From assembly GCA_949130495.1 (NCBI GenBank), contig OX422207.1, forward strand, positions 788,382,384 to 788,446,383: DNA of 64,000 nucleotides, read 5' to 3'. The notes under the pieces were generated by a model. That model was not told where the DNA came from. It made no database searches and saw nothing but the letters and a program-made list of their open reading frames with translations. The DNA comes from Sambucus nigra. Its lineage: Eukaryota; Streptophyta; Magnoliopsida; Dipsacales; Adoxaceae. A program made the translations under genes and the position numbers. This document shows positions 34,700 through 44,523 of the stretch, piece by piece. Position 1 is the first letter of the stretch. Each line of letters starts with the position of its first letter.

Positions 34700-35610
34700 T
34701 GAGGATGACCGATTCAAAGGGCCGAGGTCGATTCGAGAACCTAAGGGATAGAGATGGCTGATTTCGAGGGTCGAGTCCAATTCTAAGGACCTAAGGTAAT
34801 GCTGGGGGATAGAGAATTCTATGGGCCGAGGTCGATTCTAGGTTCCTAGGTAGGGAGTGACCAATTTTAAGGGTCAAAGCCAATTCTGAGGGCTTAAGAT
34901 GGGAACAACCAATTCTGCAGGACGAGGTCAATTGTGAGTACCTAAGTAGAAGAGACCAATTTTGAGGGTCGAAGCCAATTCTAAGGGCTTAAGTAGAAGT
35001 GACCAATTTTGGGGGTCGAAGCCAATTCTGAGGGCTTAAGTAGAAGTGACCAATTCTGAGGATTGAAGCTAATTTTGAGGGCTTAAGTAAGAGGGACCAA
35101 TTTTAAGGGTTGAAGAGAATTCTGAGGACTTAAGTAGAGGAGACCAATTTCGTGGGTCGAAGTTAATTATGAGGGCTTACGTAGAAGTGTCCAATTCTGA
35201 AGGTCGAAGCTAATTCTGAGGGCATAAGTAGAAGCGACCAATTCTGAGGGTCAAAGCCAATTATGAGGGCTTAAGTATGAGTGACCAATTCTGAGGGTGG
35301 AAGCCAATTCTGGGGGTCGAAGCCAATTCTGAGGGCTTAAGTATAAGTGACCAATTCTGAGGGCTTAAGTAGAAGTGACAATTTTGAGGATCGAAGCCAA
35401 TTATGAGGGCTTAATTAGAAGTGACCAATTCTGATGGACGAAGCCAATTCTGATGGCTTAAGTAGAGGTGACCAATTATGAGGGTCGAAGCCAATTCTGA
35501 GGGCTTAAGTATAGGTGACCAATTCTAAAGGTCAAAGACAATTCCGAGGGCTTAAGTAGAGGCGACCAATTCTGAGGGTCAAAGCCAATTTCGAGGGCTT
35601 TAGGTGAGTT
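34700..35610. repeat. tandem array of a 47-bp unit next to the LTR
   Basis: The unit GACCAATTCTGAGGGTCGAA GCCAATTCTGAGGGCTTAAG TAGAAGT (shown in parts) is repeated about 15-18 times, with more diverged and longer units on the left. It lies between the LTR/polypurine tract and the antisense gene promoter. No coding function. Confidence 0.85.
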
Positions 35611-36072
35611 GTGGGGTATAATTTTCTTGGGAAAGTTTAGAGACTCCACTGGAGAAAAGATATTAATCTGAGGATTGGGTGCATCCTTATTATGGAATTT
35701 TCTTCAATTTTTACGTTGTCCCTTGGACACGTTGTTGGGGAGACATCCAATTGATTTTAGGAATTCCTCTAAGGAGATAATTCTGGGAGAAAATTTGGTA
35801 TTAATCCGGTTGGGGATTTGAGAGATTTGAAAACATGTTTTTCTTGGTGAAAAAGGTTCCAAAATTCATTTGGTATTTTCAGGAATTTTCTGGGGATTTT
35901 TTCGTATTTATTTTGAGAATTTTTGTATAAAATTTTAGGGAAATGCCGACCGACAGGGTGTAGGGGTGCCAAACGACAGTGGCACGGTCTTTTGGATTAC
36001 ATTGAGTAGATAAAGGGACAGTGATGATCGGTATGTGTCTAGGGACTACCGATTGGCATCCCTTTAGCTTCC

Positions 36073-36079
36073 TATAAAA
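36073..36079 (+). promoter_or_regulatory. TATA box of the antisense PMD gene
   Basis: TATAAAA within CCTATAAAAGGGG lies 61 bp before the ATG at 36134. It is on the plus strand, opposite to pol, so the antisense gene has its own promoter. The 35611-36072 stretch upstream has no frame. Confidence 0.6.
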
Positions 36080-36133
36080 GGGGCGAGATTTCTTCATTTT
36101 TCACAACGTTCTTTTCTCCTTCAAAACTAAGAA

Positions 36134-38230
36134 ATGGTGGATTGTTCAAGTAGTGCGGTCCACATGGTGTGGTTGAGTGTTGATGATTGGCGTATTTGGA
36201 GTGGCATGCTAGGGTTCCCCTAGTGTTGGGCAGTGATAATTCCTTTGACTCATTCGATCTGGTTGTGGATGAGCGAACTCTTTTGCGTGAGTCGACTCCC
36301 CATCGATACTCTAGGGTGGTGAACCTTAGTGGTTATGTAAGTGTTAATGACCTTTGGTATTTCTTTATTTCCTTATTTTTTTGAATTTTAACAAGTGTTT
36401 TTCCTTTTTCATTGACATACTGATATATCTACGTCGAACCTACGTTCTCGGGGGATGACGGGGTTCAAGGATGTCTAGGAGAACCTTCCTCCGGTGGTGC
36501 GTTGGGTGGTTTCATCAGCCGACTTCAGGTGTTTGGCATCTGTACTGGATGAGATGCCTCGTTCGATGGTCGTCCTCTGCGCTTTGGGGGAGAGGTGGTG
36601 GGATACTAACCACACCATGCATTTTGGATTTGGGGAGATGACAGTGACTCCCATCGATGTGCAACAGCTGTTGGGGCTAGACTGTGAGGGGGCCCAAATA
36701 GAGGTGGACCGAACTTTGAGGGTGACATCGGTGGCAGTGGAGGCGACATTGGGTGATGTGGGTAGGATAGTCTTTGGGGACTCCATCCGTCTATCTCTTT
36801 TGAAGGAGTTTTTTTAGTCGGTGGATCGATAAGACTAACCGACTGCAGGAGAGGCAGATGGCCCGTTTGTTTATTCTTTTGATATTGGGAGGATTTTTGG
36901 TGGCAACGAGTGGCGACATCGTCCATCTGTGGTTTTTGCCTTATTTGAGGGTATTTTCGAATAACCCTCTCTTTGACTGGGGTAACCTGACTTTGGCGAC
37001 CTTTTATTCATCTTTGGATGCATTTAGTCGATGCTGCCGGTAGACCTTTACTAGCGCCACATATCTTTTGGAGGTATTTTTTTCTTTTTGCATTTTTCCT
37101 TTATGGATTTTCATTTTCCTTTATGCAATTTTATTTTTGATTCCTTGATTGCTTTCTTCTGATTGATGACCCTTTGTCCTTTGCAGACGTGGTTTTATGA
37201 GGTTATTGGGCTTAACTCCCAATTGATAGGTTTGAAGGATGAGTCTGTGAGGTATTTTTTCCGTATGTATCGGTGGTGGAAGTCCAACGGACAGTCGAGG
37301 CAGTCTCACTCTTTGGCAACGGTGCATTAAGTCTTGAATGGCCTGACGAGCGATCGGGTAAATTCTTCTTTCCATTTGAGACCAGTTTTCCTTGATGATC
37401 TTTTGAGATATTGATTTTTCAATGGGGGTTATTTCATTGACCTTCTATCCTTGGGGGACGGCCATCCAGCACACGGGGGACCGAGGGGAACACGTAGCTG
37501 CATCGTTTATTGGCGCATGAGTTCGGCTACTGGTAGTACCTGGGGGAGAGAGTAGTCCGATAGGTGGTGGAGGATGATGTGTTGGTGCCACTTACGAGGC
37601 CCCCGATGTATATAAGGCGGGTGCGGGAGATGTCGGAGGAGGCGAGGGTGGCGACGATGATCGGCGTGCCTTATTTGTCATATACCGACATAAAAGCGAC
37701 CTATGATTATCTAGATTGCGTGTTGAGGTAGCTGATTCCACCCAGTATATATGACGTTAAGCCTCTTCCCCCTGTAGTTTCTGGTAGGGGCACAAGTCGG
37801 CCTGTGGGGTCTACCCACAGTTCAGGTGGTGCGTCGACATCAGCAGCGGCGGCGACGTTAGAGATTTTGTTATGACTCGCTCCTCCTTCCTATAACATCA
37901 GACAACATGATGGAGGATCGATGAGTATGCTGCATCGCCCCAATGCGATGGATCCGGTGGTTCTAGGGCTGACAGAGGATGTCCCTCAGCCGCAAGTATA
38001 CCTTTTATTTCTTTGACTTTTATTTTTTTGATTTCTTTCTTTGCCTTAGACTGACTGATTTGCTATTTTTTTATTTTTCTTGCAACACGTTCGAGTGTCG
38101 ACTACCTAGTTGAGGGACATTCGGGACTGGGTGGTTTCTGTGAAAGCTCATATCCGGGACTCGATCCTAGTTTCTTCTTTCTTGGTGCCATCTACCTCGT
38201 CTGGAGAGGGGTGTGGTTCATGGAATGGAG
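36134..38230 (+). pseudogene. antisense plant mobile domain (PMD) gene in a Tat-like element
   Basis: Exon pieces on the plus strand encode a PMD (aminotransferase-like plant mobile domain) protein: 36187-36330 (LGSDNSFDSFDLVVDERTLL, then a GTAAGT donor), 36494-36815 (HFGFGEMTVTPIDVQQLLGL, the best PMD motif), 36858-37070 (FLVATSGDIVHLWFLPYL, LFDWGNLTLATFYSSL), and 37187-37330 (TWFYEVIG, RYFFRMYRWW) after a TTTGCAG acceptor with a GAG/GTATTT donor before it. The intron at the WFYE position is like those of host PMD genes. A degenerate tail reaches about 38230. Stops and a frameshift near 36820 make it a pseudogene. PMD proteins occur in host silencing-related proteins (MAIN family) and in retrotransposons; the role in the element is unknown. 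Confidence 0.75.
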
Positions 38231-38816
38231 GCTCGTCATCTCATTGCCAAGGAAAATGCGTACGCCGCAGGGACAAAGGGTCTTAGAGAGAGAGAGAGAG
38301 AGAAAGAAATGAAAGAGAGAGAAAGTAGGTGAGAGAGAATGAGAGCATTTTTGGGTGGGTTCTGGATGACTCTCGTTGTTTTTGTATTTTCCTATTAGGC
38401 AAATGTAATAAAGCAATGTATATGGAATGGAATTAATTTTTTATTAATTTATCTTTGCTTTAATGACCTAATGCATATGAAGTTCTTACTTTGTTTGCTG
38501 AGATAGTAAAAAGGATTTAAAATAACTTGAGGAAAATTTAATTTAAAACAGGATAAGTAAAATATTTGGAGAAGGAAGTTCAGAATTTCTTAGAATAAAA
38601 ATTATTTTTATTGAGTTTTCGATTTTGACAAAAAAGGATATCTTCCAAAAATAGGGGCTTACTGATCGGCATACCCCTTATCCTGCCTATGGGAAGTTCA
38701 GTCTTGTCTAATCAATCCAAGGCTTTGATTGCACTTTTTTTAAGTACTTGGTCCTTGATATGCTAGGGTTTCCTCTGATTTTTGCTGGAATTTTGTCTTT
38801 AGCCAAGTTTTTCAAG
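38231..38816. other. spacer between the two antisense genes
   Basis: Contains a GA-rich tract (about 38286-38340), the probable 3' end of the PMD gene, and upstream sequence of the next promoter. No frame of note. Confidence 0.4.
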
Positions 38817-38823
38817 TATAAAG
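38817..38823 (+). promoter_or_regulatory. TATA box of the second antisense gene
   Basis: TATAAAG within AAGTATAAAGAGGGG, about 90 bp upstream of the ATG at 38910, on the strand opposite to pol. Confidence 0.55.
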
Positions 38824-38909
38824 AGGGGTAATGATGGAGTATTTTCTTCACCTGTCCATATTTACTTTCTTATGATTACTTCTTGCTTCTTGTATCGTCA
38901 TTTTGCAAT

Positions 38910-40085
38910 ATGGCTCTTCCCAGAAGCGATGAATTCGCCTCTTACCTAAAAAATTTAGAGCCTGTGTGCTCGTATAATGTAGACTACGATGCTTTGAACA
39001 TGCATCGAGTTTCCTTATTGCGCAACCGGCCTATTGAATAGAAAATGTTGATGGCGGCGGTACAATTCTGGTACCCCGAGGACCATGTCTTTCTCTTTGG
39101 CTTGGACGAAGTCTGTCCGACTTATGAAGAATTCCCTGCCATGCTGGGGATAAATCCCAGTGTCGCGGCGACAATGCCTGAATTTTCTCGTTTTCCTCAG
39201 GAGCTATTAGCAAGACTTTTCCATATCTCACTCTCGGTGGCTCGGTCATTGGTAACGTGAGGAATAATATCTCTCTCGGTTATGTTGCAATTTATGCATC
39301 TATAGTATATTGGTGATGTGGGTTATGCTAGAGTTGTCATCCTCGGCTTAACTTCAATATTACTATTGGTTATCGGGGACCTATTGATGGACCCACAACT
39401 TATGACCATCACTTCATGGATATCATACCATCATAATCCCGCAGCGGTGATACTGGCGGAGACTTTGAATGGTCTAGATGCCTGGAGGGAAGGCCTTCTT
39501 GACTTCTTAAGGGGTAACCCAATTATGTTGTTCATGTGGTTATCGGAGAGATTTCGTATGACGATTCATTTGGAATATCCCTTGGGGGCCATTCCAAAAT
39601 TCTTTACTCACTATGTTATTAGTGTGGGCCTGGATATCGAGAGCTAGGAGAACTGGTTTGTGGAGTATGGGGATCGAGGTTTGCATTGGTCAGTGCCTTG
39701 ATGGGGAGAGTTACAGCCCATTCTGGAACTAGGGGAATACCAATATGTTCAGTTAGTTATCCTTTAGCAGACTTATTTCTACTCTCCCTGGAGGCTCCTG
39801 CGTTAATTTGGGTGGGAGCAGATTTTTCCACCTCGGACACTAGATTTCTTTCCTGTGGAGGGTTTGACAGAACATTTGCGCATGCGGTTGGGCTCTCTGT
39901 GGGAGAATCGTCGACCGTCGACCCTTCCTTCTCAATTTGTTGGCCGAGTCTGGCATGTTTGTAAGGATTACATGAAACAACCGTGGAGGAGGGTAGTTGC
40001 CAAGATGTTAGCCGAAGACACCCGGCATAGGTGGCTTGCCATGTTTGACACCATGGAGGGAGGTGTTGTGGTTTCACTAGGCTGA
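38910..40085 (+). pseudogene. second antisense gene, DUF7745-like
   Basis: One frame runs from ATG 38910 (MALPRSDEFASYLKNLEPV) with a single TAG near 39039, then VQFWYPEDHVFLFGLDEVCP followed by TYEEFPAMLGINP; this WYP...PTYEEF pattern matches the plant DUF7745 domain seen in many retroelement-linked proteins. LFHISLSVARSLVT ends at a likely donor (39252), and the same frame returns at 39318 with ILGLTSILLLVIGDLLM and ILAETLNGLDAWREG. A frameshifted part follows, then 39855-40085 in the first frame. Few defects relative to its length suggest it decayed late. It lies between the PMD gene and pol and is antisense to pol. Function unknown; the domain name is from memory of the family pattern. 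Confidence 0.6.
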
Positions 40086-40779
40086 TCTGGGCTTACCATT
40101 CTATGGAGCACCTTCAGGATTCCATCCATGCAAGAGAATTTTGGAGACCCCAAGATGTAGATGATGATGGGACTGGTTCTTCTGGCAATTGCGGGTAGGA
40201 TCCCTGAGGAGTTTTTATTTGTGAAGAATTTTTATGGTGTTTGGTTATGTATCTGGTTGTTTTCTGGTGGGAATAACTTTGGGAAGGTTGTTTAGGAGTA
40301 GTTTGGCTTATGTTTGTTTTTAGGACAGTAAGGTTGGCAGGGGAAGTTGTTTGAATCCCTATGTCGATGTCATTGTAACAGAATTTTACATAAATGGAAT
40401 AATTTTTTTTAATTATATTGTTGTGCCTCTTGATGAGTTTTGCATTTGAATTATCCTTACCAATCACTAAGGCATACATAATGTTTTTGTTCATGCACAT
40501 GATAAAAAAATGAACCGTCGTTCTCAAATATAGGAAAATAATAGCATTTTGTGATAAAGAAAGGGGTAATGCTCATATGAAGGGTATGAGCTGCCTACGT
40601 ACCTCTAAGGGTTTTGAAAATTTTTGAGTTTTATTTTTGAAAGTACAAATATTTTTAGAGGATCAGGCCCCATTTAGTTCTGAGTAGAGGGAAATGAAGA
40701 TTTTTTTTTAGAATACAAGGGAGATGAGAAGAGTCGTAGCTCGCCGAGATTTCGGATTAAGGGTAGACTTTCATGAGAC
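40086..40779. other. region between antisense gene 3' end and pol end
   Basis: Low-complexity AT-rich sequence with no confirmed domain. Convergent 3' ends of the antisense gene and of pol fall here. Confidence 0.35.
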
Positions 40780-41560
40780 GGTCCAGGTTGATTGGATGGA
40801 TATCTATTCCCCATCGAGGTTGGTGAGCACATCAGTGCCGTCAGATAAGATCTTCTTCACAATGTAGGGGCCACTCCAATTGGGCTTGAATTTACCTTTG
40901 GGGTCTTAGATGGGCTCTACGATTTATTTAAGGGCTAAATTCCCTTTTCGGATACCACGTTCCTTTATTGAATGATCGTGCTATTCGACGATGGTACCCT
41001 TATATATGATATAGAGCTTTTAACCACATTTCATCCAAAAGTGATAACTCACTGAGATGACTTTGATGCCAAGCCTCCTCGCTGACTTTGCTTTTAAGCA
41101 TATCACATAGTGAAGGAATTTCTAGCTCAAAGGGGAGGACTGCTTCCATTCCATATACTAGAGGGTAAGGGGTAGCCCCAGTAGATGCTTGAATTGAAGT
41201 GGTAGCCCAAGAGGGCGTACGAGTTCCGATCAGCCCAATCTCGACAACTCCTGTTCATCCTGTGATGATTGTTTTGAGGTTCTTATTAGCAGCCTCGACT
41301 TCACCGTTGGTTTATAGTCGGTAGGGAGAAGATTTGTGTTTCTGAATCCCATACTCTTCGACCAATTCTATGACTTCTACCTCGAAATGTAACTCGTTAT
41401 CCGACAGTAGCTCGTATGGGACCCCATATCGGTAGATGATATTTTGGATGAACTTATCCACCTTTATGGCATTCAGAACTGTATATGATTCGGCTTCAAC
41501 CCTTTTGGTGAAGTAATCAATGGCAACCAAGATAAGTTCATGCCCGTTGGAGGCCTTGGG
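40780..41560 (-). pseudogene. integrase, C-terminal half, of the central Tat-like element
   Basis: The minus-strand frame 41312-41530 encodes MVAIDYFTKRVEAESY (first catalytic Asp) and IYRYGVPYELLSDNELHFEV (second catalytic Asp). Downstream text, in mixed frames, matches the usual continuation with GATPYPLVYGMEAVLPFELE at about 41130-41180, then decays toward 40780. No chromodomain was seen, as expected for Tat elements. Confidence 0.75.
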
Positions 41561-42239
41561 TGTAACTTTCCTTATGATGTCGATGCCCCATGTAGAGAAA
41601 GATTAGGGAGAATTCATGTTTTATAATTCTCATGGAGGAAAATGTTGAAGGTTGGAAAAATGTTGGCATTTAAGACATCTCTGAACATACGCGGTGCGAT
41701 CCCAAACCATGGTAGTCCAATAGCAACCCAATCGGATGATTTTCTTGGTAAGCATATGACCATTCATGTGGGTTCCTCACTCCCCACTGTGGATTTTCTG
41801 AATCATCTCTCCAATGTCAGCCCCTGCGATCCAGTGTAAGTGGGTTCCATTGAAGTTTTTTATCGCAGACAATGTATTGGGAAACCAGTTTGGGAAGGGT
41901 GGCTCGGTCTTTCTTATTAGAATCTTGAGGATACCTACCATGCTTGAGGAGGCACCAAATATTATAGTACAAGCAATCGGCTATATCAGGATCTTCTTCT
42001 GTGAGGTGTTCATTATGGTAATATTGAGAGCCATTATTATTCCTTTAGGCACGTCAACCATGGAGGCTAAGGTAACAAGGGAATCAACTAAGTTGTTTTT
42101 TTGCTTGGGGCAGGTAATGGAAGGTGATTTCTTGGAATTGGGAGGCCAGCTCTTCTAGGTGGGCATGGAAGGGTAAGAGTTTCTCGTCTTTAACTTTCCA
42201 TCTTCTGAGTACTTGACCGATGATAAAGGATGAATCGCC

Positions 42240-42660
42240 ATAGACATCTAGACATCAAATTACTTTCATGATAAAGACTTTGAGTCCTACCATGCATGCC
42301 TCGTACTCGGTCATGTTGTTGGAGCAGAGAAAATCCAGCTTGATGGAAATTGGAGTGTAAGATTCATCAGAGGCAATTAGGAGTATCCCGATGCCATATC
42401 CTTTCTTGTTAGCGGCACCGTCAATGAACATTTGCCAACGGAGGTCTTCTCGGGAGGTAAAAAGGATATTTTCGTTCGAGAACTCAAAAATCCAAACATC
42501 AGCTTCTTCCATAGGGTAGTCAGCGAGGTAGGCAGAGATGTCTCTTCCTTTCATGGCTTTCTGCGTGACATACACAATATCAAATTCGGCTAGTAGCATC
42601 AACCATCGGGCTATTCGACTCGGTATGGTAGGTTTCTAGAGCAGGTACTTGATAGGATCT
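42240..42660 (-). pseudogene. RNase H region of the central Tat-like element
   Basis: The frame 42255-42602 encodes FDIVYVTQKAMKGRDISAYL (end of the RT-linked RNase H region) and then a second RNase H: MFIDGAANKKGYGIGILLIA and NNMTEYEACMVGL with catalytic Asp and Glu. Such a second RNase H after the first is usual in Tat-lineage elements. 41561-42239 between it and integrase is decayed. Confidence 0.75.
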
Positions 42661-42899
42661 ACTCGGGACACAAGTTTGATGGGAAAAGCGAGCATATAGT
42701 GCTATAATTTTTGGGTGACCCAGACAAAGGCGACACATGATTATTCCAAGGTAGTGTAATTAACTTCGTACCCAACTAACTTGCGAATGGCATAGTAGAT
42801 GACCATCTCTTTGCGATATTCTTTAAGGTATAAGTCCAGAAAAGTCCTAGCTACGATATCTATTACAGTCAGGTATAGGAGTAGGAGTAAAGAAGACTT

Positions 42900-43940
42900 T
42901 GGCGGCATGAGTATCGGATGTCAGGTTAGGTATTGCTTGATTTTGTCAAAGGCCTTCTAGAAAGCTTCGTTCCAAACTTTGGTCGAATCCTTCCGGAGGA
43001 GTTTAAAGATGGGTTCACAGATAGAAGTCAACTACTTGATGAACTGGAAAATATACAACAATTTGCCAAGGAATCCACGGACATCCTTCTCCATTCGAGG
43101 TGGTGGCATTTCGAGTATGGTTTTCAGTTTGGAAGGATCTGCTTTAATCCATTTTTCTCTAACCATGTATCCCAGGAGCTTTCCTTTGGTAACTCCGAAA
43201 ACACATTTTTGTGGGTTAAGTCGCATCTAGTATATGACCTTCCCTAGTCTTAGACTTGATAATCATATCATCTACGTAGACCTCGACTTCTTTTTGTATC
43301 ATATCATGCAGGATAGTTGTCGAAGCCCTCTAATTGGTAGCCTCTGCATTTTTTAGATCAAATGGCATAATGGTGTAACAAAATATTCCCCAAAGGGTGA
43401 TGAATGCGGTTTTCTCTTGATGACCTGTGTGCATCTTGATCTAGTTGTATTCGAAAAAACCATCAACAAATAACTTGAGAGTGTGACTTGACGTGTTATC
43501 CATAATCGTGTCGATATTAGGTAGCGGGTAATCATCATTCGGAGAGGCCTTGTTCAAATCTTGGTAGTTAATGCACATGTGAACCTTTCCTCCAGATTTC
43601 GGCACGGGTATGATGTTGGATAGCCATATGGGATATTAGATAACTCGGATGAAGCCTACATTCAATTGTTTGACCACTTCTTCCTTAACCATGAGCGACC
43701 ATTCGGTGCGGAGCTTTCGCAGTTTCTGTTTAATCGGTTTTCATTCTGGAAGCATTGGAATCTCATACTGAGCTATCTCAGGATTAATGTCGGGCATGTC
43801 GTCATGGGACCATGCGAATAAGTTCACAAATTCCTTCAATAAATCCTCGAGTTATGCATGCTCTTGCTCATCAAGGGTAGACCCTATCCTAATCTCACGC
43901 GATTGGCTACTAAAATTGAGATTAATAATAACAGTTTCTT
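42900..43940 (-). pseudogene. reverse transcriptase of the central Tat-like element
   Basis: Minus-strand pieces: NFSSQSREIRIGSTLDEQE (linker; 43.9 kb), LLKEFVNLFAWSHDDMPD (about 43.83 kb), KVHMCINYQDLNKASPNDDY (about 43.57 kb), TAFITLWGIFCYTIMPFDLK (about 43.38 kb), EVEVYVDDMIIKSK (YVDD catalytic box; about 43.28 kb) and RLNPQKCVFGVTKGKLLGYM (43032-43226). Many stops and frameshifts. Its 5' side fuses with unrelated coiled-coil coding sequence at about 43.93 kb. Confidence 0.85.
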
Positions 43941-44346
43941 CCTCCAGAAGCTTGGCAATGGCCCTTGCTTCCTCCACTTCACGATTAAGCAGGAATTCTT
44001 TCCTTCGAAAAGAGGAGGAAAATTTATCCAACTTTTTCTCAAAGCCCCAACCTTCACTCAAGGAGTAGAACTTCTTCTCATAATCCTCATGCAAACGTGC
44101 CTTAGTTTCCTTGTGGTCCTCCTGTAGCTCTTCAATCATTTCATAGTAGGAAACGTTATTGGCTACTACCCGATCAAGAAGACACTTCAGATGAACATAG
44201 TCCTCTTTGGCTTGCTCACACACACCTTATTCGAGCAACTTTAGTAGGTCGGCCACAGTCAAAGATAAGTAACCATATTTGAAAAGCTCATTACACCTTT
44301 GGAGTAGCTCGGAGTTAGTAGATGAGAAGTATTCTAATTTATCCAT
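43935..44346 (-). pseudogene. coiled-coil coding sequence belonging to the neighbouring element
   Basis: From ATG 44346 the minus strand reads MDKLEYFSSTNSELLQRCNE and ends LLKLLE before one TAA; the same frame continues CEQAKEDYVHLKCLLDRVVA and then a charged Glu/Lys/Leu-rich coiled coil to KLLEE at about 43935, where it runs into gypsy linker sequence. It lies downstream of, and in the same direction as, the antisense gene 46409-44524, and may be a further exon or a small separate protein. No known domain. Confidence 0.45.
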
Positions 44347-44523
44347 AAACTATTAATAAGAAGAAAATCATCAATCAATAAGGTGAAGAGCATGGAAAAA
44401 TACAAGCAGAGGAACAAAAACATTTCTCTTTTTATTAATAAAAGGGCAAAGTACATGTAAATCTTCAAGAAGAAAAAGAAAAAGTACAACTATTGAAAAA
44501 GAACAACAAAAAGCTGCTCGAAT

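Larger units (their letters stand above)
32381..43940 (-). mobile_element. large Tat-like Ty3/gypsy element with antisense genes, 5'-truncated
   Basis: From right to left on the minus strand: RT (43.9-42.9 kb), RNase H (42.65-42.25 kb), integrase (41.55-40.78 kb), then a 6-kb region with two genes on the opposite strand, a polypurine tract and a 3' LTR ending at 34602. The extra antisense genes between pol and 3' LTR are a known feature of some Tat-lineage elements. Gag, protease and 5' LTR are absent: at about 43.93 kb the sequence changes into another element. The left limit, in a LINE, is only placed to about 100 bp. Confidence 0.75.

Noticed and set aside
36475..36926. Minus-strand frames overlapping the PMD exon
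   Set aside because: They are antisense shadows of the PMD-coding exon, whose plus-strand reading shows conserved motifs.
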